Shown: positions 1-9,038 of the stretch, piece by piece
Numbering within the stretch: position 1 is the first letter of the stretch
Layout of the letters: each line of letters starts with the position of its first letter
Source of the DNA: Acidobacteriota bacterium
GTDB taxonomy: Bacteria > Acidobacteriota > Terriglobia > UBA7540
Assembly (NCBI GenBank): GCA_003165315.1
Contig: PLSX01000229.1
Location: 48,475 to 93,465 of the forward strand
Direction of reading: 5' to 3'
Length of the DNA: 44,991 bases
The notes under the pieces: generated by a model
Databases searched by the model: none
What the model was told of the DNA's origin: nothing
The model's input: the letters and a program-made list of their open reading frames with translations, nothing else
Position numbers and translations under genes: made by a program

Positions 1-809
1 GGATGCCAGAAGATCAGTCCCGGTCCCGCATCGTCCTGAATGCTGAACAGGTCCAGATCCTTGCCCAGACGGCGGTGGTCGCGCTTCTTGGCTTCCTCGA
101 TCTGTTTCAGAAATGCGTCCAGGTCCTTCTGGCTGAAGAACGAGGTGCCGTAGATGCGCTGCATGGGGTGCGACTTCTCATCGCCCTTCCAGTGCGCTCC
201 CGCCACACTCAAAAGTTTGAACGCCTTGACGCGGCCCATGGAGGGAATGTGCGGCCCGCGGCAGAAGTCCAGGAACTTGCCCGTTCGATAGGCGGAAAAA
301 ACCGGGTCGGCCTTCTCCTCAATCAACTGGCACTTCAGGAACTCGCCCATCTGCTCAAACAGCTTCAGGCCTTCTTCCTTGGGAAAATAGACGCGCTCAT
401 TGGGCAGGTTGGCCTTCACCAACTCCTGCATTTTGGCTTCAATCTTTGCCAGGTCTTCTTCCGTAAACGGCTTTTCCCGGTTGAAATCGTAATAGAAGCC
501 GTTTTCCGTGGGCGGACCGATGCCGGGATGAGCGTCAGGGAAAAGTTCCGTCACCGCCGCGGCCAACAGGTGCGCGGTGGAATGGCGGAAAATCTCCAAT
601 CCTTCCGGGGACGAAGGCATGATGAATTGGATGGGGGCGTCCGCTTCCAGCTTGGTGGAAAGGTCAACCAGCTTGTCGCCAATCTTCGCCGCCAGCGCTT
701 CCGAAGCCAGGCGCGGACCAATGGACTTGGCAACGTCCAGCACCGTGACGCCGGCCGGAAATTCCCGTGAAGCTCCATCCGGAAATGTAATATGGATTTG
801 TTCTGCCAT
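1..809 (-). CDS. thrS: Threonyl-tRNA synthetase, N-terminal part (runs off window start)
   Basis: This enzyme charges tRNA-Thr with threonine in the cytoplasm; 269 residues are visible from the ATG at 809-807. Residues 1-65 are a TGS domain. The second domain carries the editing-site motif HSTAHLLA (H76, H80) and DFCRGPHI (C183, H187), which together are diagnostic of the ThrRS/AlaRS editing domain. The catalytic core begins near residue 255 (DLDLFSIQDDAGPGLIFWHP) and continues outside the window. The gene follows the histidine kinase on the same strand after a 284-bp gap that contains its own promoter candidate. The leader after that promoter would be only about 30 nt, so there is no room for a T-box. 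Identification is secure; only the C-terminus is unseen. Confidence 0.97.
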   Translation of the reverse strand, partial: MAEQIHITFPDGASREFPAGVTVLDVAKSIGPRLASEALAAKIGDKLVDLSTKLEADAPIQFIMPSSPEGLEIFRHSTAHLLAAAVTELFPDAHPGIGPPTENGFYYDFNREKPFTEEDLAKIEAKMQELVKANLPNERVYFPKEEGLKLFEQMGEFLKCQLIEEKADPVFSAYRTGKFLDFCRGPHIPSMGRVKAFKLLSVAGAHWKGDEKSHPMQRIYGTSFFSQKDLDAFLKQIEEAKKRDHRRLGKDLDLFSIQDDAGPGLIFWH

Positions 810-847
810 TACTTAAGCGACTTCCTGTGTATAAGATGCAATCTTTG

Positions 848-877
848 ACTATAACAATAAGTGTACGGGTTGGTCAA
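848..877 (-). promoter_or_regulatory. Sigma-70-type promoter candidate for thrS
   Basis: On the minus strand, TTGACC (877-872) is followed after 18 nt by TATAGT (853-848). Each hexamer matches the consensus in five of six positions. The expected start near 840 gives a leader of about 30 nt before the thrS ATG at 809. No start site has been mapped. Confidence 0.5.
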
Positions 878-1093
878 ATGCGAAAGAGGTGTGAAAGAGG
901 AATGGCAGAGCTGGGGATTCCTAGGCGAGGAGTGGCAAGAATCGGCTCGAAAGCGTCTTGTTTTCTGAGAGCATGGTTCGTTACTTTGGTCAGCGACTTA
1001 AGCGTCTGGAAATCAGGGAGTGTGGTGTCTGTCCTGCTCTCGTTATGCATGCGCCATCCTCGTGTGCCGATTCAGGCAAGCGGTTTACCTTGG

Positions 1094-4000
1094 TTACGCC
1101 GGTTTTTGCTCGTCCAGAACCTCGCGCACCTTACGCGCCAGAGAAGACGGAGTGAAAGGCTTCTGAATGAAGGCTGCTCCCACCTCCAATACTCCATTGC
1201 GGAAAACTGAATCATCCGTATACCCCGACATGTAGAGCACCTTCATATTCGGCCGGAGTGGCCCGAGATGCTCGGCGACCCTGCGGCCGCTCATTCCCGG
1301 CATTACCACGTCGGTCAGAAGCAGGTGGATGGGGCCATTGTGCCGCAAGCTCAATTGGAGGGCATCCTCGGGGTTCGCGGTCTCCAAAACTTGATACCCA
1401 CGCGCTTCCAGAACTCTTACTGCCAGCGCACCGATTTCCTTTTCGTCTTCAACCAGCAGTATGGTTTCTGAGCCTCCGAGGGGACGGGCATCTGCCTCCG
1501 TGGGCCGAAACGGTTCGTTGGGTTCATCGACCCGCGGAAGGTATATCTTGAATGTCGTACCTTGCCCCGGCACGCTATAGACCCAGATATACCCACCACT
1601 TTGCTTGACGATTCCATAGACAGTAGCCAAACCCAGCCCGGTGCCCTTCCCCTGCTCCTTGGTGGTAAAGAACGGTTCAAAGATGTGTGCCTGGGTCTGC
1701 GCATCCATCCCGATGCCAGTATCGCTGACCGCCAACATCACATAATGACCTCGGACGACCGACGGTATTTTATCGATGTCGTTCTTGTCCAACTCCGTAT
1801 TGACGGTCGTGATTACAAGCTTGCCTCCGTGTGGCATGGCATCGCGGGCATTGACGGCAAGGTTCATGATGATTTGCTCGATTTGCCCGGGATCGGCCTT
1901 CACCTGCCCCAGTGTCATACCTTGAACCACCGCCAATTCAACATCTTCACCAATCAGACGGCGCAGCATCTTCTCCATGTCGGCGATGACAGCGTTCAAA
2001 TCCAAGACCCGGGGAGCCAGTACCTGCTGCCGGCTGAAAGCCAGAAGTTGTCGGGTCAGGGCGGCTGCACGGTCGCCGGCTTTTCTAATCTCCGAGATGT
2101 ATGTCAGCTTGGGGTGATCAGGGCCGAAGGTTTCCATTGCCAATTCACTATACCCATTGATGACGGTGAGCAGATTATTGAAATCATGGGCCACGCCTCC
2201 TGCCAGGCGTCCCACGGCTTCCATCTTCTGCGCCTGCCGGAACTGTTGTTCCAATCGGTGGCGCTCTGTGACATCCTGTAGCGTACCCTGGAGTCGGACG
2301 ATGCTGCCGTCAGGGGCGCGCTCCGCGACCCCCCGGGCATGAACCTGGCGCACTGTTCCGTCCGGGCGGACGACCTCCAATTCCAAATCGTAAGGCGTAC
2401 CTTTCGCCAGTGCCTGCCGCACTGCAATCTCCAGCCGTTCCCAGCTTTCCGGAGTATAGATGGCGGCGCGCTCCGCATGTTTCGGCGGGGGCAAATGGGG
2501 GTCCCTGCCGACAATACGGTAAAGCTCGTCCGACCACGTCGTGGTATCGGTGGCCACATCCCAGGTCGAGCTTCCCAGGTGCGCTAATTTCTCGGCCTCT
2601 CTTAGGCGAGTTTCTCTCTCCCCCAGCGCCTCCTCGGCCCGCTTTTTCTCGGTGATGTCCCTGGCGACCCCAAGGATGAGCTGATCATCGTCGCCGGGGA
2701 GCCTGCTTACCGAAAGCAATGCGTAAATCAAGTCGCCGTTCTTCTTCCTGCCCTGCAATTCCATATTCTTCACATATCCGCGGGCCTTGACTTCGGAAAC
2801 CATCCTCTGCCGGTCTATGGGATCACTATAAAGGGCGAGTTCGAGGGCGGTCTTTCCGATCATCTCCTCTCGGGTATAGCCGAAAACCTGCTCAGAAGCA
2901 TCGTTGACCTCCAGGATTTCGCCGTCCTCCAGCTTGGCGATATGAAAAGAATCAGCCCCGGTCATGAAGGCCTTGCGAAATTTTTCCTCACTCGACCTCA
3001 TCCTTTGTTCTGCCTGCATGCGCTCGGTGATGTCCTGCACCGTGCCGCGGAGCCGAATGATGCGGCCACTCGCGTCGCGCACCGCGGCTCCACGACTGAT
3101 CCAAAACCTTTTGGAGCCATCGGGACGAAGCATTTCAAGGTCGAGTTCGTAGGGAGTTCCGGTGGCGAGGGCATTCTCCACAGCAGGCTTCAGCCGCATC
3201 CAACTTGCTGGGGTATAGATCTGTGAGAGCTCCAGAAGGCTCGGCGCAGGTAAGTTGTTATCTCGACCCGCAAGGCGATAGAGGTTTTCATCCCAGGAAT
3301 TGGTGCCGGTCTCGATCGTCAGGTTCCATACACCCATCTGGGCGGCCATCAAGGCCTCTTTGAGCGCGGTTTCACTCTGGCGCAGGGCCTCCTCTGCCTG
3401 CTTCCGCGCAGTGATGTCTTGCACCATGCCGACCGCGTATTGCGGTTGTCCTTGCAAATCCCTTACAAGCGAAACGGTCAGAAGCCCCCAAACAAGCTTG
3501 CCATCTCTTCTGACATATCGCTTCTCAATCTCATACTTGTCGCGCTTTCCCTCCATCATCTCAAAATAGAGAGCCCAGTCCAGTTCCCGATCATCAGGAT
3601 GGGTAAATTCGGTAAAGGCCATCCGGCTCATTTCGGCGGCGGTGTATCCCACTATCTTTTCGAGTGCCGGATTCGATTGCATGGGCCGCCCCTGCGAATC
3701 CACCAACGCGATGCCGATCCCGGCGGTTTCGAAGGTCGTGCGGAACCGCGCTTCGCTCTCCTTCAACGCATCCTCTGCCGCTTTGCGGTCGGTGATGTCG
3801 AGACCCAAACCCACCACGTAGGTTTGCGAGCCGATGACGGCGCGCGTTGCCCTCACCATGTAAGGGATCTCTCTGCTGTCCTGGTGTAAGAGGTGAAGTT
3901 CAACGGTTGTGCTTCCCTGGACGAACGCCTCCTCGATTGCGCGGGCGGCCAACGGTCGGTCGTCCACCGCCACGATGTCAACAGCGCTTTCCATGGCCAT

Positions 4001-5911
4001 CGTTTCCTCGTTGGTATAGCCAAGGACTTTCTCTGGATTTCTGCCCCAGTGAAGAAACTTGCCCGTTTCTTCGATAACAAAGAACACATCCGGGAAGCTG
4101 TCAATGACGGCCTCGGTGAAGGCCTTTTCCCGTTGCAAGGCCTCTGTCGCTTGCTTGAGTTCGTCGATGTCAGTGCAGGTCCCGAACCATTGGGCGACGC
4201 GCCCCGCAGTGTCACGGAGGGGCTCACCCCGAATGAGAAACCAACGGTAACTGCCATCGGCCGCACGTAGGCGGCTCTCCACCTGATACCTTTTGCCGGT
4301 TTCCGTCGCATGACTCCAAGCGTCCCAAGCCGCCTGCTTGTCATCGGGGTGGAAGGGAGTATTCCATCCTTTCCCATAGCTCTCTTCCAACGTTAGTCCG
4401 GTATAATCCACCCATTTTTGGTTAAAGTAGAAGTTTAAGCCATCGGGGGTGCACATCCACACCAACTGCGGCACCGCCTCCGCCAGCGCGCGAAACGCCG
4501 CTTCACTCTCCCGCAACGCCTCTTCCGCCCGTCTGCGTTCGGTGATGTCACGGGCAAAGGCGAAAGCATATTCGTTACCGCCGAATTGGAGATAGTTACT
4601 CGTAATCTCCACCGGGAATACCCTGCCATCTTTAGTTCGGTGGCAGCTTTCAAATGTATTCGAAGTTCTTGCTTTGAAATCTTCCCATCCAGCTCTCCAG
4701 GATCCGGCAGAGAAGTTCGGATCGATATCAGGAATAGTCGAGGAGAGGAGTTCCTCCTGGGAGCGGCCTAAAGACCGGCACGCAGCCTCGTTCACATAAA
4801 CGATCCGGCCTTGGGAGTCCACCCAGAACACGGGGTCGGATGCGTGTTCCAATGAAAATTGGGTCAGGTGAAGTTGCTCTTCCTTCCGTTTGATCTCGCT
4901 TAAATCTTTCAGGAAGGCGACGCTGGCCGGGCCATCGGGAAGGTCCACGCTGCCGACTGTAATCTGGACGGGAAACTGGGAGCCGTCTTGACGTTGTCCC
5001 ATGCCTTCGTACTGCGCTGGGGCCGGGAGGCCCAAGGCGCGTTGCCGCACGAATTCCACAACCATCGCCCGGCTTTCGGGCGCCCACTGTTCAAGAGCGG
5101 ACTCTCCGACGATCTTATCGGAGTTCCCAATGCCGTACATTTGCCGGTACGACCGGTTGACAAAGAGGGTCTTCGCGTTGCGGCTGATGCGAATGGCGAG
5201 AGGCGCCTCTTCCATAAGTGTCCGGAACCTCACTTCACTTGCCTGCCGCTCCTCCTCTGCCTGCTGGTGTTCAGCCCGCGTGCGGAGCGTATCGATTCCG
5301 AAGCTGAGGTCTTCGGCCAGTTGGCAAAGTAGCTTAACTTCGTCATCGTCAAATGCGTTGGGCTCCGCTGCATACAGAGAGAGTGCACCAAACGCCTGTG
5401 TGCCAGTGCGTAATGGAAGCGCGATGGATGACTGGTAACCGCGTTTCAGCGCTTCTTCCCGCCAGCGGGAATAGTTGCCCGCCAATTGGGTGGCCCGATT
5501 GATCACCGGCAGTCCCGTGCGGATAGCTTGACCGAGAGGTCCGAACCCACTTGCATCCTCGCCCCAGGTAATCTGCACCGAGCTCAGGTAACCTTCTTCA
5601 AATCCCGCGTGGGCAACTGGACGAACCTGCTTGGCAGCATCTTGTTCCGCATACCCAACCCAGGCCATACGGTATCCCCCCGCCTCCACCATGCCCCTGC
5701 ACACGGATTCAAGGAGCTCTTGCTCACTCTGGGCGCGCACCACAGCCCGGTTGCACTGACTCATGGTCAGGAGGGCGCGGCTCAGCCGACGGAGTTCCGA
5801 TTCACCCCGCTCGCGCTCCGCGATATCCTGCCGTAGCGGAACGGCAGATTTGGCGCCAGTTCCTTTGGGGCTGGTTTGAGGCTTCTGAACTCCTCGACCG
5901 CGACCTTTCAT
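1094..5911 (-). CDS. Hybrid sensor histidine kinase, GAF plus eight PAS domains, C-terminal receiver
   Basis: A soluble multi-sensor kinase of 1605 residues. Visible order: GAF domain (about 45-215), then eight PAS/PAC-like units to about 1215. The PAS starts are recognisable as repeated segments such as FRTLMEEAPLAIRI, LEHASDPVFWVD, FRALAEAVPQLVW and FRTTFETAGIGIALVD. A HisKA box follows, with GGVAHDFNN (phospho-acceptor H1242), then a HATPase domain with N-box MNLAVNARDAMPHGG and G-boxes DTGIGMD and GTGLGL. The C-terminal receiver has the phospho-acceptor D1534 in LLLTDVVMPGMSG and the conserved K in QKPF. No membrane segment is visible, so the signal is probably intracellular. An upstream in-frame TTG at 5944 exists, but the ATG at 5911 has GGAG eight bases ahead and is preferred. 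No response regulator is adjacent. Confidence 0.93.
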   Translation of the reverse strand: MKGRGRGVQKPQTSPKGTGAKSAVPLRQDIAERERGESELRRLSRALLTMSQCNRAVVRAQSEQELLESVCRGMVEAGGYRMAWVGYAEQDAAKQVRPVAHAGFEEGYLSSVQITWGEDASGFGPLGQAIRTGLPVINRATQLAGNYSRWREEALKRGYQSSIALPLRTGTQAFGALSLYAAEPNAFDDDEVKLLCQLAEDLSFGIDTLRTRAEHQQAEEERQASEVRFRTLMEEAPLAIRISRNAKTLFVNRSYRQMYGIGNSDKIVGESALEQWAPESRAMVVEFVRQRALGLPAPAQYEGMGQRQDGSQFPVQITVGSVDLPDGPASVAFLKDLSEIKRKEEQLHLTQFSLEHASDPVFWVDSQGRIVYVNEAACRSLGRSQEELLSSTIPDIDPNFSAGSWRAGWEDFKARTSNTFESCHRTKDGRVFPVEITSNYLQFGGNEYAFAFARDITERRRAEEALRESEAAFRALAEAVPQLVWMCTPDGLNFYFNQKWVDYTGLTLEESYGKGWNTPFHPDDKQAAWDAWSHATETGKRYQVESRLRAADGSYRWFLIRGEPLRDTAGRVAQWFGTCTDIDELKQATEALQREKAFTEAVIDSFPDVFFVIEETGKFLHWGRNPEKVLGYTNEETMAMESAVDIVAVDDRPLAARAIEEAFVQGSTTVELHLLHQDSREIPYMVRATRAVIGSQTYVVGLGLDITDRKAAEDALKESEARFRTTFETAGIGIALVDSQGRPMQSNPALEKIVGYTAAEMSRMAFTEFTHPDDRELDWALYFEMMEGKRDKYEIEKRYVRRDGKLVWGLLTVSLVRDLQGQPQYAVGMVQDITARKQAEEALRQSETALKEALMAAQMGVWNLTIETGTNSWDENLYRLAGRDNNLPAPSLLELSQIYTPASWMRLKPAVENALATGTPYELDLEMLRPDGSKRFWISRGAAVRDASGRIIRLRGTVQDITERMQAEQRMRSSEEKFRKAFMTGADSFHIAKLEDGEILEVNDASEQVFGYTREEMIGKTALELALYSDPIDRQRMVSEVKARGYVKNMELQGRKKNGDLIYALLSVSRLPGDDDQLILGVARDITEKKRAEEALGERETRLREAEKLAHLGSSTWDVATDTTTWSDELYRIVGRDPHLPPPKHAERAAIYTPESWERLEIAVRQALAKGTPYDLELEVVRPDGTVRQVHARGVAERAPDGSIVRLQGTLQDVTERHRLEQQFRQAQKMEAVGRLAGGVAHDFNNLLTVINGYSELAMETFGPDHPKLTYISEIRKAGDRAAALTRQLLAFSRQQVLAPRVLDLNAVIADMEKMLRRLIGEDVELAVVQGMTLGQVKADPGQIEQIIMNLAVNARDAMPHGGKLVITTVNTELDKNDIDKIPSVVRGHYVMLAVSDTGIGMDAQTQAHIFEPFFTTKEQGKGTGLGLATVYGIVKQSGGYIWVYSVPGQGTTFKIYLPRVDEPNEPFRPTEADARPLGGSETILLVEDEKEIGALAVRVLEARGYQVLETANPEDALQLSLRHNGPIHLLLTDVVMPGMSGRRVAEHLGPLRPNMKVLYMSGYTDDSVFRNGVLEVGAAFIQKPFTPSSLARKVREVLDEQKPA

Positions 5912-6803
5912 TGGGGGTGCTCCGCTCTTTCGGTTTTCATGCAATCCGCGGCGTAGGACTGTCCGGATGTTGACTGACCGAGACCACCACCTCTACGGAA
6001 TGCACGGCACTTCTAATATTTCTCACTTATACCCGCCATTTACTCCGATTACAAGTTCAAGGCTTAAGGGGCATTCGGAAGCAATCCACTCAGCCTTAAG
6101 ACGGCCTTGCTACTATGGTGCCCGGCGCCCGCACCTATCATGGCATTCTGTCGGCTTCGCCGCCGAGGCTCGCAACCCATTTCCCCCGTCAGGAGCACTC
6201 GTAGCGCGGGGCCCGCTCTCCGGCCCTGCGGCTTTTCCCAAAAGTAGGGGCTGCGCCCGCCAAGCGTGTTTGTATTCCAACACCACACAGAACGAACTGG
6301 ACAGGATCCTTGGGTGGAGTACAAATGGCATCCCCTTGGAAGGACCGTAGCGCCGGAGAGCGGGCGCTAAGCTACCGTCCGCGGGAAGATTGGCGCGAAA
6401 TTACTTAACAAATGATAGGCTCTGGTGTAGCCTTGTAAGGGCAGGTGGCAGGTGCGCAGCGCCTCCCCATGGATCGGACCCCTGCTTGGACCGGCGGGAA
6501 AAACGCATGACAAATTATCAAGCGCAAGCAGGCGGACGGTTACATTTGTGGACAAGAAGTCGTGCGGGGAGCGAGCCCAGAAAAAAAGATGTTATTTTCG
6601 GCGAACAAAGCCACTAAATGCATGAAAACAAACAAAACGGGGACAAAATGCCAGCCCAATGTTCGGACATTTCATTCAGAATGACAGGAAATTAGTGACA
6701 TTTTAGGCCTAAATGCGACCCAAATGCGGCCCCAATGCTCCAAATGACACGAAAGCAATACCTAATCACATGTTCTTCACCACCCCCGTTGCTATCGCTC
6801 CGG

Positions 6804-6828
6804 TCCCTCCTCATCTGAGGATGGGAGC
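6804..6828. repeat. REP-like palindrome, copy 1
   Basis: The sequence contains ccctcctcatctgaggatgg, which can form an imperfect hairpin. A close relative in the opposite orientation occurs at 19966-19987 (cccatcctcggttgaggagg). Two copies 13 kb apart in intergenic DNA suggest a dispersed REP-type element. Nothing else about its role can be read from the sequence. Confidence 0.4.
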
Positions 6829-6996
6829 CACAGGCTAAATAAAACTCCCCGCCTGATTCAGAGCTTGTCCTGAACACAGTGAAGGAAGGGGCCGCCGCGT
6901 CAGGGGCGGGGGTGGTTACCGGAGGCGAATTGGCTGATTGTGGACAACAAGTCATGAGCGGATCAGAGGCGCATATGAAATGGGATTTCAAAAATG

Positions 6997-7391
6997 AAGG
7001 TGCATCCGGCGATGTTCATGAAAAAAAAGGATCTGTAAAAATGAGTACGCCAAATGCCAGGAAAGATGTTTGGGGCTCAGATATCCCAGGCGGGGGGGGC
7101 GTACGGGAGAGGTCTTGGATTCTAACTTCTGGCTCCTGACTCATGGCTTCAATCTCAAAAGTTAAGGTGCATCCGGCGATGTTCATGAAAACAAAGGATC
7201 TGGAAAAATGAGTACGCCAAATGCCTGAAATGATCCTTGGAAGACCAGGCGCCCGATCCCTGCGAATTACAGGATAGGTTGTGATTCTGACTTCCGGGTC
7301 TAGACTCCTGGCTTCTCTCCTCAAATTTGAAGGTGCATCCGGCGATATTCATGAAAACAAAGGAACGGGAAAAATGAGTACGCCAAATGCC
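6997..7391. repeat. Three-copy tandem repeat, 62-bp core at 166-167 bp period
   Basis: Core copies lie at 6997-7058, 7164-7225 and 7330-7391. Each begins aaggtgcatccggcgat, continues through a ttcatgaaaacaaagga-like stretch and ends gagtacgccaaatgcc. Start-to-start distances are 167 and 166 bp. About 45 bp ahead of copies 2 and 3 is also similar (tctgacttc... then ...ctcctggcttc), so the unit is longer than the core. The core can be translated on the minus strand in more than one frame context, but no ribosome site accompanies it, so I read it as non-coding. Confidence 0.85.
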
Positions 7392-7416
7392 GGGAAGATG
7401 CGCGGCGTGAAAGCGT

Positions 7417-7495
7417 TTCACACGGGGGGGCACGGAGGCAACTCGCACAGAGAACACGGAGATCGCCTCTTGTTTCTCCGTGCCCTCCGTGTGAA
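7417..7495. repeat. Long inverted repeat (hairpin) with 19-20 bp arms
   Basis: The left arm at 7417-7436 (ttcacacgggggggcacgga) is nearly the exact reverse complement of the right arm at 7477-7495 (tccgtgccctccgtgtgaa). The arms are separated by about 40 bp that itself contains agaacacggag. It could form a stable stem in RNA or cruciform DNA. It is not followed by a T-tract, so a terminator role is not supported. Confidence 0.65.
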
Positions 7496-8007
7496 CTTCT
7501 TTTGGGAATCAGGATGGGATTCACCCTTGAGGGTATGAACAGTGTGATGTTACCAATTTCAGGTGAGCACAACCTGTGCGCGCCACGGAGAGCTTGCCCA
7601 GAACCATCGGGATCCCTCTCCGTGCTCGGGCATGACCAGGATGGCCATTGCACCACCCCCGGCGGTAGCGCGCCCCTCATTGAACAAAGGAGGGGACCCT
7701 TTATGAGGGCGCATGGATCAGTGCCTTGGCACTTGAAATCGCCGAAAAACCACGATGTTTATGAAAAATAAGACACTTAGAGGAAACAATGGCAATTTAT
7801 CCGAGGCTGTATGTTATTGATAAAAAATAGCTTATCGATAAATGGCTGCTGGGGTGCGGAAAAAAAGGGAACTAAAATATGAAGGATGATCCCACGATGT
7901 TATAGAAAACAAAGGATGAGGGCAGGGACAAATGGGATCATCTCACGATGTTGATGATAATAAACGTAGTTAGCGGATTTTGGCTGGGTGGCGAAGTTTG
8001 TTCCGGA

Positions 8008-8634
8008 CTATCCGGCCACCCGGGAGCGAAGGTTGTCTACCACGGTTTGGATCGGGTCCGCCTCCTGAAACAGCCGGATGGCGGCAATGCCGGCGGCGCC
8101 ATTTTCTCGGCACGCAATGACCCGGTCAGCGGAGATCCCGCCCAAGGCGATCACGGGGATGGAGACTTCGGACGTGATGCGGCGCAGGGTGGCCAGTCCC
8201 AGGGGCGGCCCGTACTGAAGCTTCGAAGGTGTGGAGAAGATCGGTCCAAGAAGAAGGTAATCCGCGCCCGCGGATTCCGCCGCTTGAGCTTCCGCAAGCG
8301 AGTGGCAGGAAACTCCCACCAGGAATTCCCGCGGCGCCAGCTTTCGCACCACTTCCACCGGCATGGAGCGTGTGCCCAGGTGCACCCCATGAGCATGGGC
8401 GGCCAGGGCGACGTCCAAGCGATCGTTCACCACCACGCGAGTGCTTCCCTGCTGGTGCGCGAACTGAACGGCGGCTTCCGTCACCGCCAGCAGACGGCGG
8501 GTGGGCAGATCCTTTTCCCGAATCTGCACCCAATCCACGCCCGCGGCAATGGCCCGCGCGATGCAGTCGTCAAGAGTGGAGGATTTCAGTTGAGTGCGGT
8601 CGGTGATGTAGAAAAGAGCAAATGCTGGAGGCAT
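8008..8634 (-). CDS. thiE: Thiamine-phosphate synthase
   Basis: ThiE condenses hydroxymethylpyrimidine diphosphate with the thiazole phosphate moiety to give thiamine monophosphate in the cytoplasm. The 208-residue TIM barrel shows QIREKD (37-42), VNDR (69-72), VHLG (84-87), GPIFSTPSK (130-138) and the late GGI phosphate loop (165-167), all typical of the family. The open frame extends 26 codons further upstream, but that part is encoded by low-complexity repeat DNA. The ATG at 8634 starts directly before the family's usual LFYITDR segment. It lies downstream of a small membrane-protein gene on the same strand. No TPP riboswitch (CTGAGA with a distal ACC and GAACCTGAT element) is visible upstream. 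Confidence 0.93.
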   Translation of the reverse strand: MPPAFALFYITDRTQLKSSTLDDCIARAIAAGVDWVQIREKDLPTRRLLAVTEAAVQFAHQQGSTRVVVNDRLDVALAAHAHGVHLGTRSMPVEVVRKLAPREFLVGVSCHSLAEAQAAESAGADYLLLGPIFSTPSKLQYGPPLGLATLRRITSEVSIPVIALGGISADRVIACRENGAAGIAAIRLFQEADPIQTVVDNLRSRVAG

Positions 8635-8679
8635 GTTGGATGATGGACAGTGCAGGTAGCAGGCGGCATGTGGTAGATG

Positions 8680-8716
8680 AGGCAGTCCCACCTGCCACCT
8701 ACAACCTGCCACCTAC
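8680..8716. repeat. Low-complexity repeat of the cctgccacctac type
   Basis: Short imperfect direct repeats of ccacctgccacctac lie between thiE and the next upstream gene. They reach into the 3' end of that gene, so the last residues of the membrane protein at 8699-8962 are encoded by repeat DNA. A similar simple repeat ends the CopD/HemJ-like gene at 19334. Confidence 0.5.
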
Positions 8717-8962
8717 CTTGGAACTCCCAAACCCCAATTCGCTTCTAAATCTCCAAACCTCGAACATAGCCAGCCACACGTCCGCCAGTCCGAGGCCGGA
8801 GACAGCGCCGCGAAGGAAGTAATTGTGGATAATGGCCGCAAATAAGGGGTAGTGACCGACAAAATAGTTCCTGGACCAGAGCGAAATCCACGGGAAGATG
8901 AACAGAAACACGCCCATCTCCAGGCAGAACACGATATACACGATCCTTAGAAGGCGATTCAT
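8699..8962 (-). CDS. Small integral membrane protein, unknown function
   Basis: An 87-residue protein with two probable membrane segments: about 5-27 (IVYIVFCLEMGVFLFIFPWI) and about 40-67. The sequence is rich in aromatic residues and looks like a genuine membrane protein. The ATG is at 8962; no good Shine-Dalgarno sequence is visible. Roughly the last 15 residues (SSKVGGRL end) are encoded by a low-complexity repeat, which suggests the original stop was lost and the reading frame extended. It lies 64 bp ahead of thiE on the same strand and may be cotranscribed. I do not recognise a named family. Confidence 0.7.
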   Translation of the reverse strand: MNRLLRIVYIVFCLEMGVFLFIFPWISLWSRNYFVGHYPLFAAIIHNYFLRGAVSGLGLADVWLAMFEVWRFRSELGFGSSKVGGRL

Positions 8963-9038
8963 TTATTTAGTCGATCCGGGAATGCGGTCTCAGGCAAGAC
9001 GATAGGGGTTACCACCGTGGCAGCGGGTGGATTGTCTA

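Larger units (their letters stand above)
5912..8007. other. 2.1-kb intergenic repeat island without a supported gene
   Basis: No reading frame here has a convincing start, ribosome site or protein-like composition. The stretch contains the three-copy 62-bp repeat, a REP-like palindrome and a long inverted repeat, listed separately. It also holds more degenerate pieces of the same family. A gcatgaaaacaaac-type copy lies near 6620. Copies of the form cgatgtttatgaaaaataag or cgatgttatagaaaacaaag lie near 7753, 7897 and 7945. A motif TGTGGACAAnAAGTC appears near 6547 and again near 6939. This looks like decayed repetitive DNA rather than coding sequence. Confidence 0.6.

Noticed and set aside
827..1210. 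A 127-codon plus-strand frame between thrS and the kinase gene
   Set aside because: It overlaps the thrS promoter region and the 3' end of the kinase gene, and its product has no recognisable features.
1562..2281. Plus-strand open frame within the histidine kinase (239 codons)
   Set aside because: The minus-strand frame here encodes the HisKA and HATPase motifs, and the plus-strand product has no family features.
7016..7457. Two minus-strand frames over the triplicated repeat, encoding a repeated HFSRSFVFMNIAGCT-like peptide
   Set aside because: The peptide repetition simply follows the DNA repeat; there is no ribosome site, and the repeat also appears in degenerate, frame-breaking copies nearby.
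8634..8962. TPP riboswitch ahead of thiE
   Set aside because: None of the conserved THI-box segments is present in the leader or in front of the upstream membrane-protein gene.
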